From: a marine gamma proteobacterium HTCC2089
GTDB taxonomy: Bacteria; Pseudomonadota; Gammaproteobacteria; Pseudomonadales; Azotimanducaceae
Direction: 5' to 3'
DNA length: 64,000 nt
Assembly (NCBI GenBank): GCA_905182905.1
Contig: CAJJDH010000002.1
Coordinates: 1 to 64,000 of the forward strand
The notes beneath the pieces were generated by a model. The model made no database searches. It worked only from the letters and a program-made list of their open reading frames with translations, and had not been told where the DNA came from. Of this stretch, positions 9,311 through 17,876 are shown piece after piece; the first letter of the stretch is position 1; every line of letters starts with the position of its first letter. Both the position numbers and the translations under genes were made by a program.

Positions 9311-10342
9311 TTAGGCAGCTGAGTTCATTTGTATGTGCGCTATTTCCGCCACAGCCTCGGGGCTGACGCAGGCCAATGGCCCCGAACTCTGTCGGCGCAA
9401 CCAAAGTACTTGAGCTTGGGCGGAGTCTAATGGCATAAATTCTCGGCAAAGGTGGGATGCATTCATACGCCCCAAATAGGCCTCGATATGCTTACGCGCA
9501 ATTCGCATACCTTGCTCAGGACCGTAGAATTCATGCATCAATTTGAGGTGGCGCAGCATAATCTGAAGTTGCTGCCGACGATTAGGCAATGGCTTTCCTG
9601 CAAGCTCAGCAAAAATCCACGGTTGACCAATTGCACCACGACCAATCATAACGCCATCTGCGCCACTGATTTGCCGCGCTCGCTGGGCACTAGCCAGACT
9701 ATCTATATCGCCATTTACTAACAAAGGAATTGTCAGCCTTTGTTGAGCCAGCTGTATTTTTTCGTAGGTGGCAGCGCCTTTAAAACGGCAGGCACGACTG
9801 CGACCATGCATCACCACCATACGCGCACCCGCCTCTTCAGCAGCAAGGGCGGCGAGAACGCCTGCCTCATCATCAACGGTCAGGCCGGTTCGAGTTTTGA
9901 TTGTTACGGGCACATCTACTGCGCCCGCCACAGATTCAACAATACGACTAATATTATCAAGGTCTGCCAACAGCGCAGAGCCAGCGGCTTTACGACAAAC
10001 TTTTTTCGCAGGACACCCAAAGTTAATATCTATAACTTCAACACCTTCGCCGACCAGTCGTTTGGCAGACTCAGCCATAACTAGAGCATCATGGCCGGCA
10101 ATTTGCACTGCATTAGGATTTACCCCGGGAACTAAAACACGACGTAAGCGACTCTTGCCGGTTTCCCATAATTCAGCCTTTACAGTCACCATTTCGCTGA
10201 CCATATATCCAGCACCTAATTCCCAAGCCAAGGTGCGGAACGGCACGTCGGTTAAACCCGCCATTGGCGCAAGCGCAAACGGGCTGCGCAAAGCCATGGA
10301 TGGGCTTAAAGAAATGGTATTGGTGTTTGCCATAACAGGCAT
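9311..10342 (-). CDS. dusB: tRNA-dihydrouridine synthase B
   Basis: FMN-dependent reductase that makes dihydrouridine in the D-loop of tRNAs. The 343-aa protein has the TIM-barrel start LAPMAGLTDVPFR, the catalytic Cys in FGCPAKKVCRKAAGSALL, TIKTRTG, and VNGDIDSL...GADGVMIGRGAIGQPWIF. A second Met three codons in is an alternative start. In gammaproteobacteria dusB normally precedes fis in one operon; here it is followed directly by purH. A VOC-family gene separates it from prmA. Confidence 0.93.
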   Translation of the reverse strand: MPVMANTNTISLSPSMALRSPFALAPMAGLTDVPFRTLAWELGAGYMVSEMVTVKAELWETGKSRLRRVLVPGVNPNAVQIAGHDALVMAESAKRLVGEGVEVIDINFGCPAKKVCRKAAGSALLADLDNISRIVESVAGAVDVPVTIKTRTGLTVDDEAGVLAALAAEEAGARMVVMHGRSRACRFKGAATYEKIQLAQQRLTIPLLVNGDIDSLASAQRARQISGADGVMIGRGAIGQPWIFAELAGKPLPNRRQQLQIMLRHLKLMHEFYGPEQGMRIARKHIEAYLGRMNASHLCREFMPLDSAQAQVLWLRRQSSGPLACVSPEAVAEIAHIQMNSAA

Positions 10343-10422
10343 TGGTCGACCTCAGTTTTCTAGGCCGCAATGATAGCGTTGTCGGGGCACAATCTACAGT
10401 CACAAGTAGATTGAAAAGAGGA

Positions 10423-10450
10423 AAAATTTAGGCCGTCTGAGTAAACGGCC
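10423..10450 (-). terminator. Probable terminator of the VOC-family gene
   Basis: The inverted repeat GGCCGT (10431-10436) and ACGGCC (10445-10450) forms a 6-bp stem. Read on the minus strand it is followed by TAAATTTTTC, giving a weak intrinsic terminator 30 bp after the VOC stop codon and before dusB. This suggests the VOC gene and dusB are separate units. Confidence 0.5.
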
Positions 10451-10479
10451 TTAGGGTAAAACCCAATACAAAAGCTGAC

Positions 10480-10851
10480 TTATAGTTTCATCTCATAAAA
10501 GCAAAGTTTGTTGCCGTCTGCATCGCGAACGTACGCACCGTAGAAAAACGGCATACGCTGGCCTGGTTCACCTTCGTCAGTTGCACCAAGTTCGATAGCC
10601 TTTGCATACATGCGATCAACACCGGCTGGATCACCGGCAGGAAATGCAACCATATTGCCATTTCCAGGCGCAGGCGCTTCTTCATTATAAGGCACACAGA
10701 CTGCAAGCATCGGAGCTTCAGGACTAGTTCCAAAAAACTGAATACGGTCCATGCCAAACAATTGCGAGCCACCCAATTCGCCAAGAAGCGCCGCGTAAAA
10801 CTTACAGGCGCTGTCCATATTGCTAACACCAATAGTGGTATATCCGATCAT
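10480..10851 (-). CDS. VOC (glyoxalase/bleomycin-resistance fold) protein
   Basis: Small 123-aa protein of the vicinal-oxygen-chelate superfamily. It shows the paired beta-alpha-beta-beta-beta layout: IGYTTIGVSNMDSACKFY at the start and YGAYVRDADGNKLCFYEM at the end, where Glu119 is a usual metal ligand. The substrate cannot be told: glyoxalase I-like, dioxygenase-like and binding proteins share this pattern. It is inserted between prmA and dusB, which are often adjacent in relatives. Confidence 0.85.
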   Translation of the reverse strand: MIGYTTIGVSNMDSACKFYAALLGELGGSQLFGMDRIQFFGTSPEAPMLAVCVPYNEEAPAPGNGNMVAFPAGDPAGVDRMYAKAIELGATDEGEPGQRMPFFYGAYVRDADGNKLCFYEMKL

Positions 10852-11022
10852 TGCGATCTCCTAATTAAGATTTCTTCAGCTTTTTACAGCTAACCTCTAA
10901 CCACATGCAACAAGAATCAAAACCACAGCGGAAAAAACCGAGGGAAGCTGTCATCCTGACGACATACGGTAAAAAATGCACCACCTCAGAACAACAAAAG
11001 TGTTCCCCCACAGTCTATCTCT

Positions 11023-11937
11023 TTAAAACAAAGTCCCCACCAAGCACGCCCACTGCTCCTCAATAATAGGCTCTGCAAATTGCATACTCGGATACGCGGC
11101 CATAACCTCATCAGCCTGCTCGGCCAGCACGCCGGACAAAACCAAATGCCCTTTGGGGGCCAGCAAACTAACAAATTCGTCGGCCAAACTAATCAACGGC
11201 GCAGCCAAAATATTTGCCGCCAGTAAGTCAAATGAACCCAAATATTCCGCCCGTTTGGACTTAGGTTGCTGTTGCCACTGTCTTAATGAAAGCGCAGCAA
11301 TTTTATCGCCAACATTATTAAACTGAGCATTTTCATCTGTAGCCAAAACTGCTTGGTCATCATGATCTACCGCCACCACATCGCCACCCAGAAGCGCGGC
11401 GCCTATAGCCAATATTCCTGAGCCGCAGCCAAAATCCATTACCCGCTGACCCGGTTTTAGATGCGATGCTATCCACTCAAGACACATTCGCGTTGTGGGG
11501 TGGCTACCGCTGCCAAAGGCGAGGCCTGGCTCAAGAAATAAATAGATTTGATCGTTATCCAACCGTGCAAGACCATTACCCTCAAGCGATTTGGGTTGCA
11601 GCCAAAGGCGGCCCCCAAACTGAGCATTTACTGCATGGTTGAGCATGCGCAGTTGCCAGTCCTCTTCACCAATAAAATCCACCTCAAGGTGTTGGTGAAT
11701 ATTCGGATCAATCTGAGTCAACACTTTGCGCAGAGAAGGCACGTCTGTATCTAGGGGAAAAAGGGCTTTCAGCCGAATACTACTCCACAGGGGTACCGCG
11801 CCCGGATCGGGTTCCAGCACCACCTCATCCGCTAAGCTTTCTAATGTTACGGCAGATGCACCCGCTTGTAGGAGCAGCTCTTCCGCCATGGCTAACTTCT
11901 GCGACGTTAACGACAACGTCACCTGTAACCAGCTCAC
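11023..11937 (-). CDS. prmA: Ribosomal protein L11 methyltransferase
   Basis: SAM-dependent enzyme that trimethylates lysines and the N-terminus of ribosomal protein L11. The 304-aa protein has an N-terminal substrate-recognition domain (about 1-100) and a Rossmann methyltransferase domain with FGSGSHPTTRMCLEWI, VMDFGCGSGILAIGAALLG and the NILAAPL motif. The GTG start at 11937 overlaps the accB stop as GTGA, which implies coupled translation. In most gammaproteobacteria accC lies between accB and prmA; it is absent here. Confidence 0.94.
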   Translation of the reverse strand: MSWLQVTLSLTSQKLAMAEELLLQAGASAVTLESLADEVVLEPDPGAVPLWSSIRLKALFPLDTDVPSLRKVLTQIDPNIHQHLEVDFIGEEDWQLRMLNHAVNAQFGGRLWLQPKSLEGNGLARLDNDQIYLFLEPGLAFGSGSHPTTRMCLEWIASHLKPGQRVMDFGCGSGILAIGAALLGGDVVAVDHDDQAVLATDENAQFNNVGDKIAALSLRQWQQQPKSKRAEYLGSFDLLAANILAAPLISLADEFVSLLAPKGHLVLSGVLAEQADEVMAAYPSMQFAEPIIEEQWACLVGTLF

Positions 11938-12353
11938 GAAAGTTTAAACAAGGGTAGCCCGGTGGCCACAGGGTCTCCGTTAACCACGCATATTTCAGTC
12001 ACCGTACCATCATGCATGGCCGTGATCTCGTTCATCATTTTCATGCTTTCGATAATGCAAAGCACATCACCGGCCTTCACTGACTGACCTAGGGTCACGA
12101 AGGGTTGCGCCTCGGGATTTGCTGCTTGGTAGAAAACTCCGGCCATTGGCGCAATGACACTGCGGCTTGGCGACGCCTGTGCTACCGCAGGCACAGTAGC
12201 TGCAATGCTCGGAACCGGTGCAACATCTGTTTGGGCCACAGCAGACCTAGGCATGGCAATACGAATAGACTCATCGCCACTGCTCACTTCGAGCTCTGCA
12301 ATACCAGATTCTTCAACTAACTCGATTAACTTTTTTACTTTGCGCAGATCCAT
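11934..12353 (-). CDS. accB: Biotin carboxyl carrier protein of acetyl-CoA carboxylase
   Basis: Carries the biotin that moves CO2 from biotin carboxylase (AccC) to the carboxyltransferase (AccA/AccD), first step of fatty-acid synthesis. The 139-aa protein has an N-terminal helix region, an Ala/Pro-rich linker (about 36-65) and a biotinyl domain; the biotinylated Lys lies in IIESMKMMNEI (Ser instead of the more common Ala before Met). It is upstream of prmA with a 4-bp overlap and downstream of aroQ by 76 bp. Its partner accC is not beside it or elsewhere in the window. Confidence 0.95.
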   Translation of the reverse strand: MDLRKVKKLIELVEESGIAELEVSSGDESIRIAMPRSAVAQTDVAPVPSIAATVPAVAQASPSRSVIAPMAGVFYQAANPEAQPFVTLGQSVKAGDVLCIIESMKMMNEITAMHDGTVTEICVVNGDPVATGLPLFKLS

Positions 12354-12429
12354 ATTTGCTCTCCAATGACCGTCGAATTTCCTACTAGCCGGTTTCTTTC
12401 TAAGTAGTTTTAAATGAAAGCTGTACTGG

Positions 12430-12876
12430 CTATTGCGCTAATTTGTGTGTCGCTGCTTGCAAGGCAAACTCGTAACCCTGAGCACCCAAGCCGGCAATTA
12501 CACCCACCGCTATATCGCTCAAATACGAGGTATGGCGAAACGCCTCACGCGCATGAACATTGGACAGATGCACCTCTACAAATGGAATAGCGACACCGAG
12601 AAAAGCGTCGCGCAGGGCAATGCTGGTATGTGTTAAAGCACCCGGGTTAATAATGATGAAATCAACTTGATCAGCTTTGGCTTGTTGCACCGCGCCAACC
12701 AATTCGTGTTCTGCATTGCTCTGCATACAAGTCAAAGATTGGCCTTGCCCCGCCGCCAATGAAACCAACCGGCTTTCAATATCCGCCAAGGTCTCGCTGC
12801 CATATACATCTGGCTCTCTGGTACCCAGCAAATTCAGATTTGGACCGTTGAGTAACAAAATTTTCGAACTAGGCAT
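12430..12876 (-). CDS. aroQ: Type II 3-dehydroquinate dehydratase
   Basis: Dehydrates 3-dehydroquinate to 3-dehydroshikimate in the shikimate pathway. The 148-aa protein is the dodecameric type II form: [19 protein letters not shown] holds the catalytic Tyr/Arg loop, followed by [25 protein letters not shown] and [16 protein letters not shown]. Its place between dsbD and accB is that seen in Pseudomonas. An AAAAGGTGG-type ribosome site lies just before the ATG. Confidence 0.95.
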   Translation of the reverse strand: MPSSKILLLNGPNLNLLGTREPDVYGSETLADIESRLVSLAAGQGQSLTCMQSNAEHELVGAVQQAKADQVDFIIINPGALTHTSIALRDAFLGVAIPFVEVHLSNVHAREAFRHTSYLSDIAVGVIAGLGAQGYEFALQAATHKLAQ

Positions 12877-13006
12877 AAACCACCTTTTGGGGACGATTAG
12901 GTATGATCGCCCAGCATTTGGGCAATATTTCTTATAACTTCAAGCTAAGCGAAGTTTATAGTAAATAGTATATATTTAACTACACATTCGCCGATCTTTT
13001 ACTCTT

Positions 13007-14974
13007 CTAAATTTCCAAAGCAGCCAAAACACGCGCTAAATGAGCAGCAAAACGCTGCACATCCACTTCGCCTTGCACTCTAAATTCTTTTATCTCGCTG
13101 GCATCTCCTGCAAAAAACACCATGCTAGGCGGCCCAAACAGATTGAAGTGCTTTAAAAGCGCACGATCAATGTCATCGTTAGCAGTCACGTCTGCCCTTA
13201 ATAATGTGTATTGCTTGAGTAGTTGCGCTACTTCAGGTGCAGGAAAGACATTACGCTCCATAGTCTTACAGGAAATACACCAATCTGCGTACAAATCTAG
13301 CATCACCGGTTTATCACTAGCCAGAATCAAACCTTCCACTTGTTCTACGCCTTTTACCGGCTGCCACTGCACTTCATTGCGCTCAATGGCGCTAGCGCCG
13401 CCGCTTGAATAGGCGCTGCTAAATTTCAGTGGTTGCAGTGGATCAATTGCACCTGAAGCGGCGCCAACTAAACAAAAAGCCCCCCACATAAGCATAATCA
13501 AACCTACCATCTGGCTGAATTTAGAAGCTGTGTCTTTGGACGAGAAATCTAGAGCGCCTAGGAAGACACCGCTACCCAGCAACAGTATTGCCCACAGAGC
13601 CAAAACTACCGAACCAGGCAACAACCTTTCCAAGAGCCATATTGCTACGCCCAGCAAGCCAACACCGAAAGCGCCTTTGACTACATTCATCCAAGCACCG
13701 GCGCGCGGTAGCCAATGACCGCCACTACCGCCGACAACAAGTAGCGGCACGCCCATCCCCATACCCAATGCAAACAGCGTACTACCACCCAACACCACAT
13801 CGCTTGTATTAGATATGTAGATCAATGCTCCGGCTAATGGCGCAGATATACAGGGTGAAACCACGAGGCTCGACAACGCACCCATAACAAAAACAGAAGG
13901 GTGGCGGCCACCATCTTGGGCGCCACTGCGCTCACCTAACCACTGCTGCAAACCCTGAGGCAGAGCAAGCTCATAAAAACCAAACATCGACCCTGCTAAA
14001 CCGACAAATACCACCGCAAAAGTGATCAGCACCACAGGACTTTGCAGTTTCGCCTGCAAATTCAGCTCGGCGCCAAACAAACCGACCAAAGAACCAACCA
14101 AGGCGTATGTCAACGCCATACCCAGCACGTAGGCCAATGACAGGCTAAACGCCCGCGACTTAGATAAGCCCTCGCCTTCTCCAACAATGATGCTAGACAA
14201 AATAGGCACCATTGGAAAAACGCACGGCGTAAATGCTAGACCTATACCAAGTAGGAAAAATATAGCCCACGAGTAAGCATAGCTTTCCTCGGCTAAAACT
14301 CGGGCTAGCTCTCGATCTTCGGTTTCCGCACCATTCACTGGGCCCGTTACAGACGCCGGAGCAGATTCTGGTGCTGCATCCGTCGCATCATTAAATGCCG
14401 CTCCGCCAGCTAATAAATTGCCTACATCCGAGGCTTGATCTGCCGGTATGAGTCCTGTTGAAGTAAAAGTGAACGCCCGGGTTTCCGGCGGGTAACATAA
14501 GCCAAGATCAGCACAACCTTGATAATTGATATTTATCGTCGCACCAGGCCCGGGGCTACCAATTAATGGCACCTCTATCTGCACCTGATCGTAATAAACT
14601 TCTACTTCACCGAAATATTCATCAACCTTGGTTTTTCCCGGGGGAATTTGTGCCTCGGCCAGCATCGCGCCGCTCTGATCCGCCGACAACTTGAATGCAA
14701 ATTGATGCTGATACAAATAATAACCGGGGGGCATTTGCCAACGCGCAACAATTGTCCGATCAGCCCGTAACTCAGCAGACAGCCGAAAAGCTTCATCAAC
14801 ACGCAAAAACTCCGGCTCTTCTTCCAACCAATCGGTTTCTGCCTGAACTGCTGAAAACCCACTAGTCAGAGCAAGGGCAAGAAGCAGCAATATGGGCCGA
14901 GCTTTGCCAAAGTTGAGATTTGAAAGTAGCCCAAGGGCAGAGCGCCAAGCCAAAGAAATAGATTTTTCGGTCAT
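13007..14974 (-). CDS. dsbD: Thiol:disulfide interchange protein DsbD
   Basis: Inner-membrane protein that passes electrons from cytoplasmic thioredoxin to periplasmic DsbC/DsbG and cytochrome c maturation factors. I place the start at the ATG at 14974, which has an AAGAGAG ribosome site, rather than 45 bp earlier. A hydrophobic signal segment follows. Then come the periplasmic alpha domain with NINYQGCADLGLCYPPE, an eight-helix beta domain with the paired cysteines in FTPCVFPMVPIL and VSPCISAPLAG, and the C-terminal thioredoxin domain with DLYADWCISCKTME. All six redox cysteines are present. Confidence 0.95.
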   Translation of the reverse strand: MTEKSISLAWRSALGLLSNLNFGKARPILLLLALALTSGFSAVQAETDWLEEEPEFLRVDEAFRLSAELRADRTIVARWQMPPGYYLYQHQFAFKLSADQSGAMLAEAQIPPGKTKVDEYFGEVEVYYDQVQIEVPLIGSPGPGATININYQGCADLGLCYPPETRAFTFTSTGLIPADQASDVGNLLAGGAAFNDATDAAPESAPASVTGPVNGAETEDRELARVLAEESYAYSWAIFFLLGIGLAFTPCVFPMVPILSSIIVGEGEGLSKSRAFSLSLAYVLGMALTYALVGSLVGLFGAELNLQAKLQSPVVLITFAVVFVGLAGSMFGFYELALPQGLQQWLGERSGAQDGGRHPSVFVMGALSSLVVSPCISAPLAGALIYISNTSDVVLGGSTLFALGMGMGVPLLVVGGSGGHWLPRAGAWMNVVKGAFGVGLLGVAIWLLERLLPGSVVLALWAILLLGSGVFLGALDFSSKDTASKFSQMVGLIMLMWGAFCLVGAASGAIDPLQPLKFSSAYSSGGASAIERNEVQWQPVKGVEQVEGLILASDKPVMLDLYADWCISCKTMERNVFPAPEVAQLLKQYTLLRADVTANDDIDRALLKHFNLFGPPSMVFFAGDASEIKEFRVQGEVDVQRFAAHLARVLAALEI

Positions 14975-15363
14975 CAAAACAGTCTCTCTTTTCACTACTT
15001 TCACCAAAACGTTTATCAAAGGTCTTAAAAACTCTTAGCTGGGCGCTTAGCCGCCTCTTAGCCAAGAAAACCCAAAGATCTTCACCGTGGGAATAATACC
15101 GACACAAGCCAAGTAATGTTAGCGCAGCAACTTTATATTAGAGCGCACATAGCTTCGAGCGGCCCTTTATTGGCTATAAGAGGTGTTTGCTAGCATTGTT
15201 TTGTGCAAAATAAGCGCAATATGTCGAAGCATTGAAGATGGCTCTATTGATATGTCGCGCTTATCGTTAACATAGCCCAATGAACTTTCCTCCAATTACA
15301 GCGCGCGCCTAACGCGCACCTAGGCGAACCATGTTCCTTGCAGTCTTCCAAGACTACCGCAGC
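14975..15363. promoter_or_regulatory. Divergent intergenic region, dsbD / lipoprotein gene
   Basis: About 390 bp separate the divergent starts of dsbD and the lipoprotein gene. Both promoters should lie here. The lipoprotein frame is open from an ATG at 15331, so the gene-free part may be only 356 bp. I see no clear operator, RNA gene or long repeat. Confidence 0.35.
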
Positions 15364-16041
15364 ATGCGCGGCAAATATTTTCTCTCCTGGGTCTGCATTT
15401 TGGCCTTATCACTCGTCCTTGGCGGCTGCACCGCGCTCACGCCCAGCCAGAGCAAGCCTGTAGCAAAGAAACCTATTAGCCCAGAGCTCCAAAATAAACT
15501 TTACGACCTTGAGGATAGAGCTGTACTGGCTATCAATAATAACCATCTTGCCTACCCGGTAGATGGCAGTGCGGTTAACCTTCTCGAACAAATGCTTAGG
15601 CTCGACCCCGGCAATGAGGCCGCTACTCGGGGCCTTGAACAAGTTGTCGAGCAATATATTGCACTGGCGCTGGCTGCTGCTAATGAAAGGTTATTCGCAA
15701 AAGCTAAGTCGATGCTTGCCCGGGCTAAACTAGTTGACGCAAATCACCCCTCGCTAGCACCAACCATGACACAAATAAATCTGCTGGAAAAAGCTAAGCG
15801 CAAGATCATCAACCTAAGCACCCAGCAATTATTTGCTGCTAGCGGCGAGAGAAAGATCGCCTCCTTAGTCAGGGCTGGCAACGCAAATTGCCGCTACACC
15901 ATTGCCGCAATTAACGACAAGCAAGGTCGCTGGATCTATAAGGTGTTAAAGGACGCGGCATCCAACAACAGACCTAAAGCAAAAATAATCATTTCATCAC
16001 CGATAAGAATCGAGCAAATATGTTTAACCAATCCAGAATAA
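15364..16041 (+). CDS. Lipoprotein with TPR-like helical repeats, function unknown
   Basis: Predicted outer-membrane or periplasmic lipoprotein. A short basic start (MRGKYFL), a hydrophobic segment and the lipobox VLGGC give a clear lipoprotein signal; this favours the ATG at 15364 over the in-frame ATG at 15331. The mature part has paired helices resembling tetratricopeptide repeats (LEQMLRLDPGNEAATRGLE, then LARAKLVDANHPSLAPT), followed by a C-terminal segment with two cysteines. It overlaps the copper-chaperone gene by 22 bp, so the two are probably co-transcribed. I do not recognise a named family. Confidence 0.75.
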   Translation: MRGKYFLSWVCILALSLVLGGCTALTPSQSKPVAKKPISPELQNKLYDLEDRAVLAINNNHLAYPVDGSAVNLLEQMLRLDPGNEAATRGLEQVVEQYIALALAAANERLFAKAKSMLARAKLVDANHPSLAPTMTQINLLEKAKRKIINLSTQQLFAASGERKIASLVRAGNANCRYTIAAINDKQGRWIYKVLKDAASNNRPKAKIIISSPIRIEQICLTNPE

Positions 16042-16526
16042 AAACACTTAACCAAAGTATGGTTATAGCCCTAGCTTTTACCGCACTAGGCTGCGCCGAG
16101 CCAAACAACACTGCGGCAGTTTCGAGCACCGCGCAGATTCAGTCAAACAAAGTGTCAGGGGCGCAGCAAAGCCCGTTGCTTGAAGTAACCCAAGCTAAGG
16201 TTCGAGATCTGTTACCCGGTAGAAGCATGACCGCTGCCTACTTCACACTGAAAAATAACGGTACTACAGCTGTAACCCTAAACGGTGCCATGTCAGACGC
16301 TGCCAAAGCAGTAGAAATGCACACCGTGAAAATGGTGGAAGATCAAATGCGCATGCGGCCTTTACCTGAAGTGGTGATTGAGGCGGGTCAGAGTGCAACG
16401 TTCGTCAGCGGTAGCCACCACTTGATGCTATTCGGTGTTGCTGAATTAAATGAATCTATGACAATCACGCTACAATTTAGTGATGGCACCCTACTGCCCG
16501 CAGAGTTCAGCAAAGTAAGTCTCTAA
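16020..16526 (+). CDS. PCu(A)C-type periplasmic copper chaperone, lipoprotein
   Basis: Copper(I)-binding chaperone of the PCu(A)C family, which in other bacteria delivers copper to the CuA or CuB site of cytochrome oxidase. The 168-aa protein has a lipobox (TALGC) and the family signature: VEMHTVKM, then MRMRPL and, about 20 residues later, GSHHLMLFG, giving the Met/His ligand set. The fold is a small cupredoxin-like barrel. It starts inside the end of the upstream lipoprotein gene. No SCO gene or oxidase is nearby, so the target is not shown. Confidence 0.9.
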   Translation: MFNQSRIKTLNQSMVIALAFTALGCAEPNNTAAVSSTAQIQSNKVSGAQQSPLLEVTQAKVRDLLPGRSMTAAYFTLKNNGTTAVTLNGAMSDAAKAVEMHTVKMVEDQMRMRPLPEVVIEAGQSATFVSGSHHLMLFGVAELNESMTITLQFSDGTLLPAEFSKVSL

Positions 16527-16599
16527 GGCGCAAGAATTTGCTGCCCGCTCGCTCTAACAATGAGATGGGTCACATATCAATTTAGGAAGGTGATCAAGA

Positions 16600-17658
16600 A
16601 TGAAATGGAAATTCTGGCAAGCTAGCGAAGTAGACTTTGAACCAGCAGAGGCCCCAGAGGGCAATAGTCCAGTGGCCACTTTTACTCGCATAACGTCTAC
16701 TGTCATCGGCTTATACTTGATCGCAACCATCGTTATTGGCGTAATTTGGTCTAAAGAACCGAACGGGCTTGGCGACTTACAAAACTCTACTCCAGCCCAG
16801 ACCAGCGCAGGTACATCTTCCGTTACTGGCTCTACCACCACAGCTACCTTTATAGCGGTAGCTGAAACTCTACTAAATAAGTCTGGCGGTTATCTCAGTA
16901 ATGACATTTTCCCGCCGGGTGTTTGGCTAGACAACATGCGCAACTGGGAATTCGGAGCGTTAACCCTATTACGCGATACAGCTCGGGTTTATCGCAACGA
17001 TATTTCTAGGTCGCAAAGTCAGTCCGCAGAAAACAAAGACCTCGCTGAAGCAGAGGGCAAGTTCTTTTTTGCTAACGACTCGTGGTTTTTGCCCAGCACG
17101 GAAGACACCTACAACGAGGGCATTGAGCTATTTAAGAACTATCAACTGCAGCTGGGTGACAACCAAAATAACCAAGCACAGTTCTATGCTAGGGCGGATA
17201 ATTTGCAGCAATGGCTTGCCACCACGGAAACTCGTTTGGGCAGCTTGTCGCAAAGACTTTCCGCGAGTGTAGGTAAGCGGCAGCTAAATACCGACCTAGC
17301 AGGCGATAGCTCAGCCAGTCAAAGCACTAAAGCACCTAGTGAGCAACTGGTACAAACGCCATGGCTGGCAATTGATGATGTATTTTATGAAGCGCGAGGA
17401 TTTACTTGGGCACTAATTCACTTATTAAAGGCGGTAGAAACTGACTTTGGTGATGTATTAGATAAAAAGGCCGCCCGAGTATCGTTAAGACAAATTATCC
17501 GCGAATTAGAGCCGACCCAGCAAACGCTGTGGAGCCCTATGGTTTTGAATGGCGATGGCTTTGGCATTGTTGCAAACCACTCCCTCATCATGGCCTCGCA
17601 TATCTCCCGAACCAATGCAGCCATCACTGACCTGCGGACACTGCTCACCCAGGGTTAA
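16600..17658 (+). CDS. DUF2333 family membrane-anchored protein
   Basis: Protein of 352 aa matching the DUF2333 family found in Pseudomonas and relatives. It has a short cytoplasmic N-terminus, one transmembrane helix at about residues 30-52 and a large periplasmic part beginning with the family-typical VAETLLNKSGGYLSNDIFPP and WLDNMRNWEFG. The function of the family is not established. An AGGAAGG ribosome site precedes the ATG. It lies alone between the copper chaperone and hppA. Confidence 0.85.
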   Translation: MKWKFWQASEVDFEPAEAPEGNSPVATFTRITSTVIGLYLIATIVIGVIWSKEPNGLGDLQNSTPAQTSAGTSSVTGSTTTATFIAVAETLLNKSGGYLSNDIFPPGVWLDNMRNWEFGALTLLRDTARVYRNDISRSQSQSAENKDLAEAEGKFFFANDSWFLPSTEDTYNEGIELFKNYQLQLGDNQNNQAQFYARADNLQQWLATTETRLGSLSQRLSASVGKRQLNTDLAGDSSASQSTKAPSEQLVQTPWLAIDDVFYEARGFTWALIHLLKAVETDFGDVLDKKAARVSLRQIIRELEPTQQTLWSPMVLNGDGFGIVANHSLIMASHISRTNAAITDLRTLLTQG

Positions 17659-17876
17659 AAACCCGATTCAGCCCCTTATATGGGTATTTCCACTGGCATG
17701 TCGCTGTGACATAGGTATTATCTGGGTGGCTCGAAAGGGCGGATGTGGGGGCATCTAAATAGGGGAATCTATTTGTAGAATTTCAATGAAAATTTGAATC
17801 TATAAGCGTTTAGAAACTTCTTCGTAGACACCCAAAATCTGCTCTTCAATAATTTAAATATCTGTTGGGGACCGAA

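Noticed and set aside
9768..10373. Plus-strand open frame (201 codons) across dusB
   Set aside because: Antisense to a clearly conserved tRNA-modifying enzyme; low-complexity Thr/Ala/Arg product without domains.
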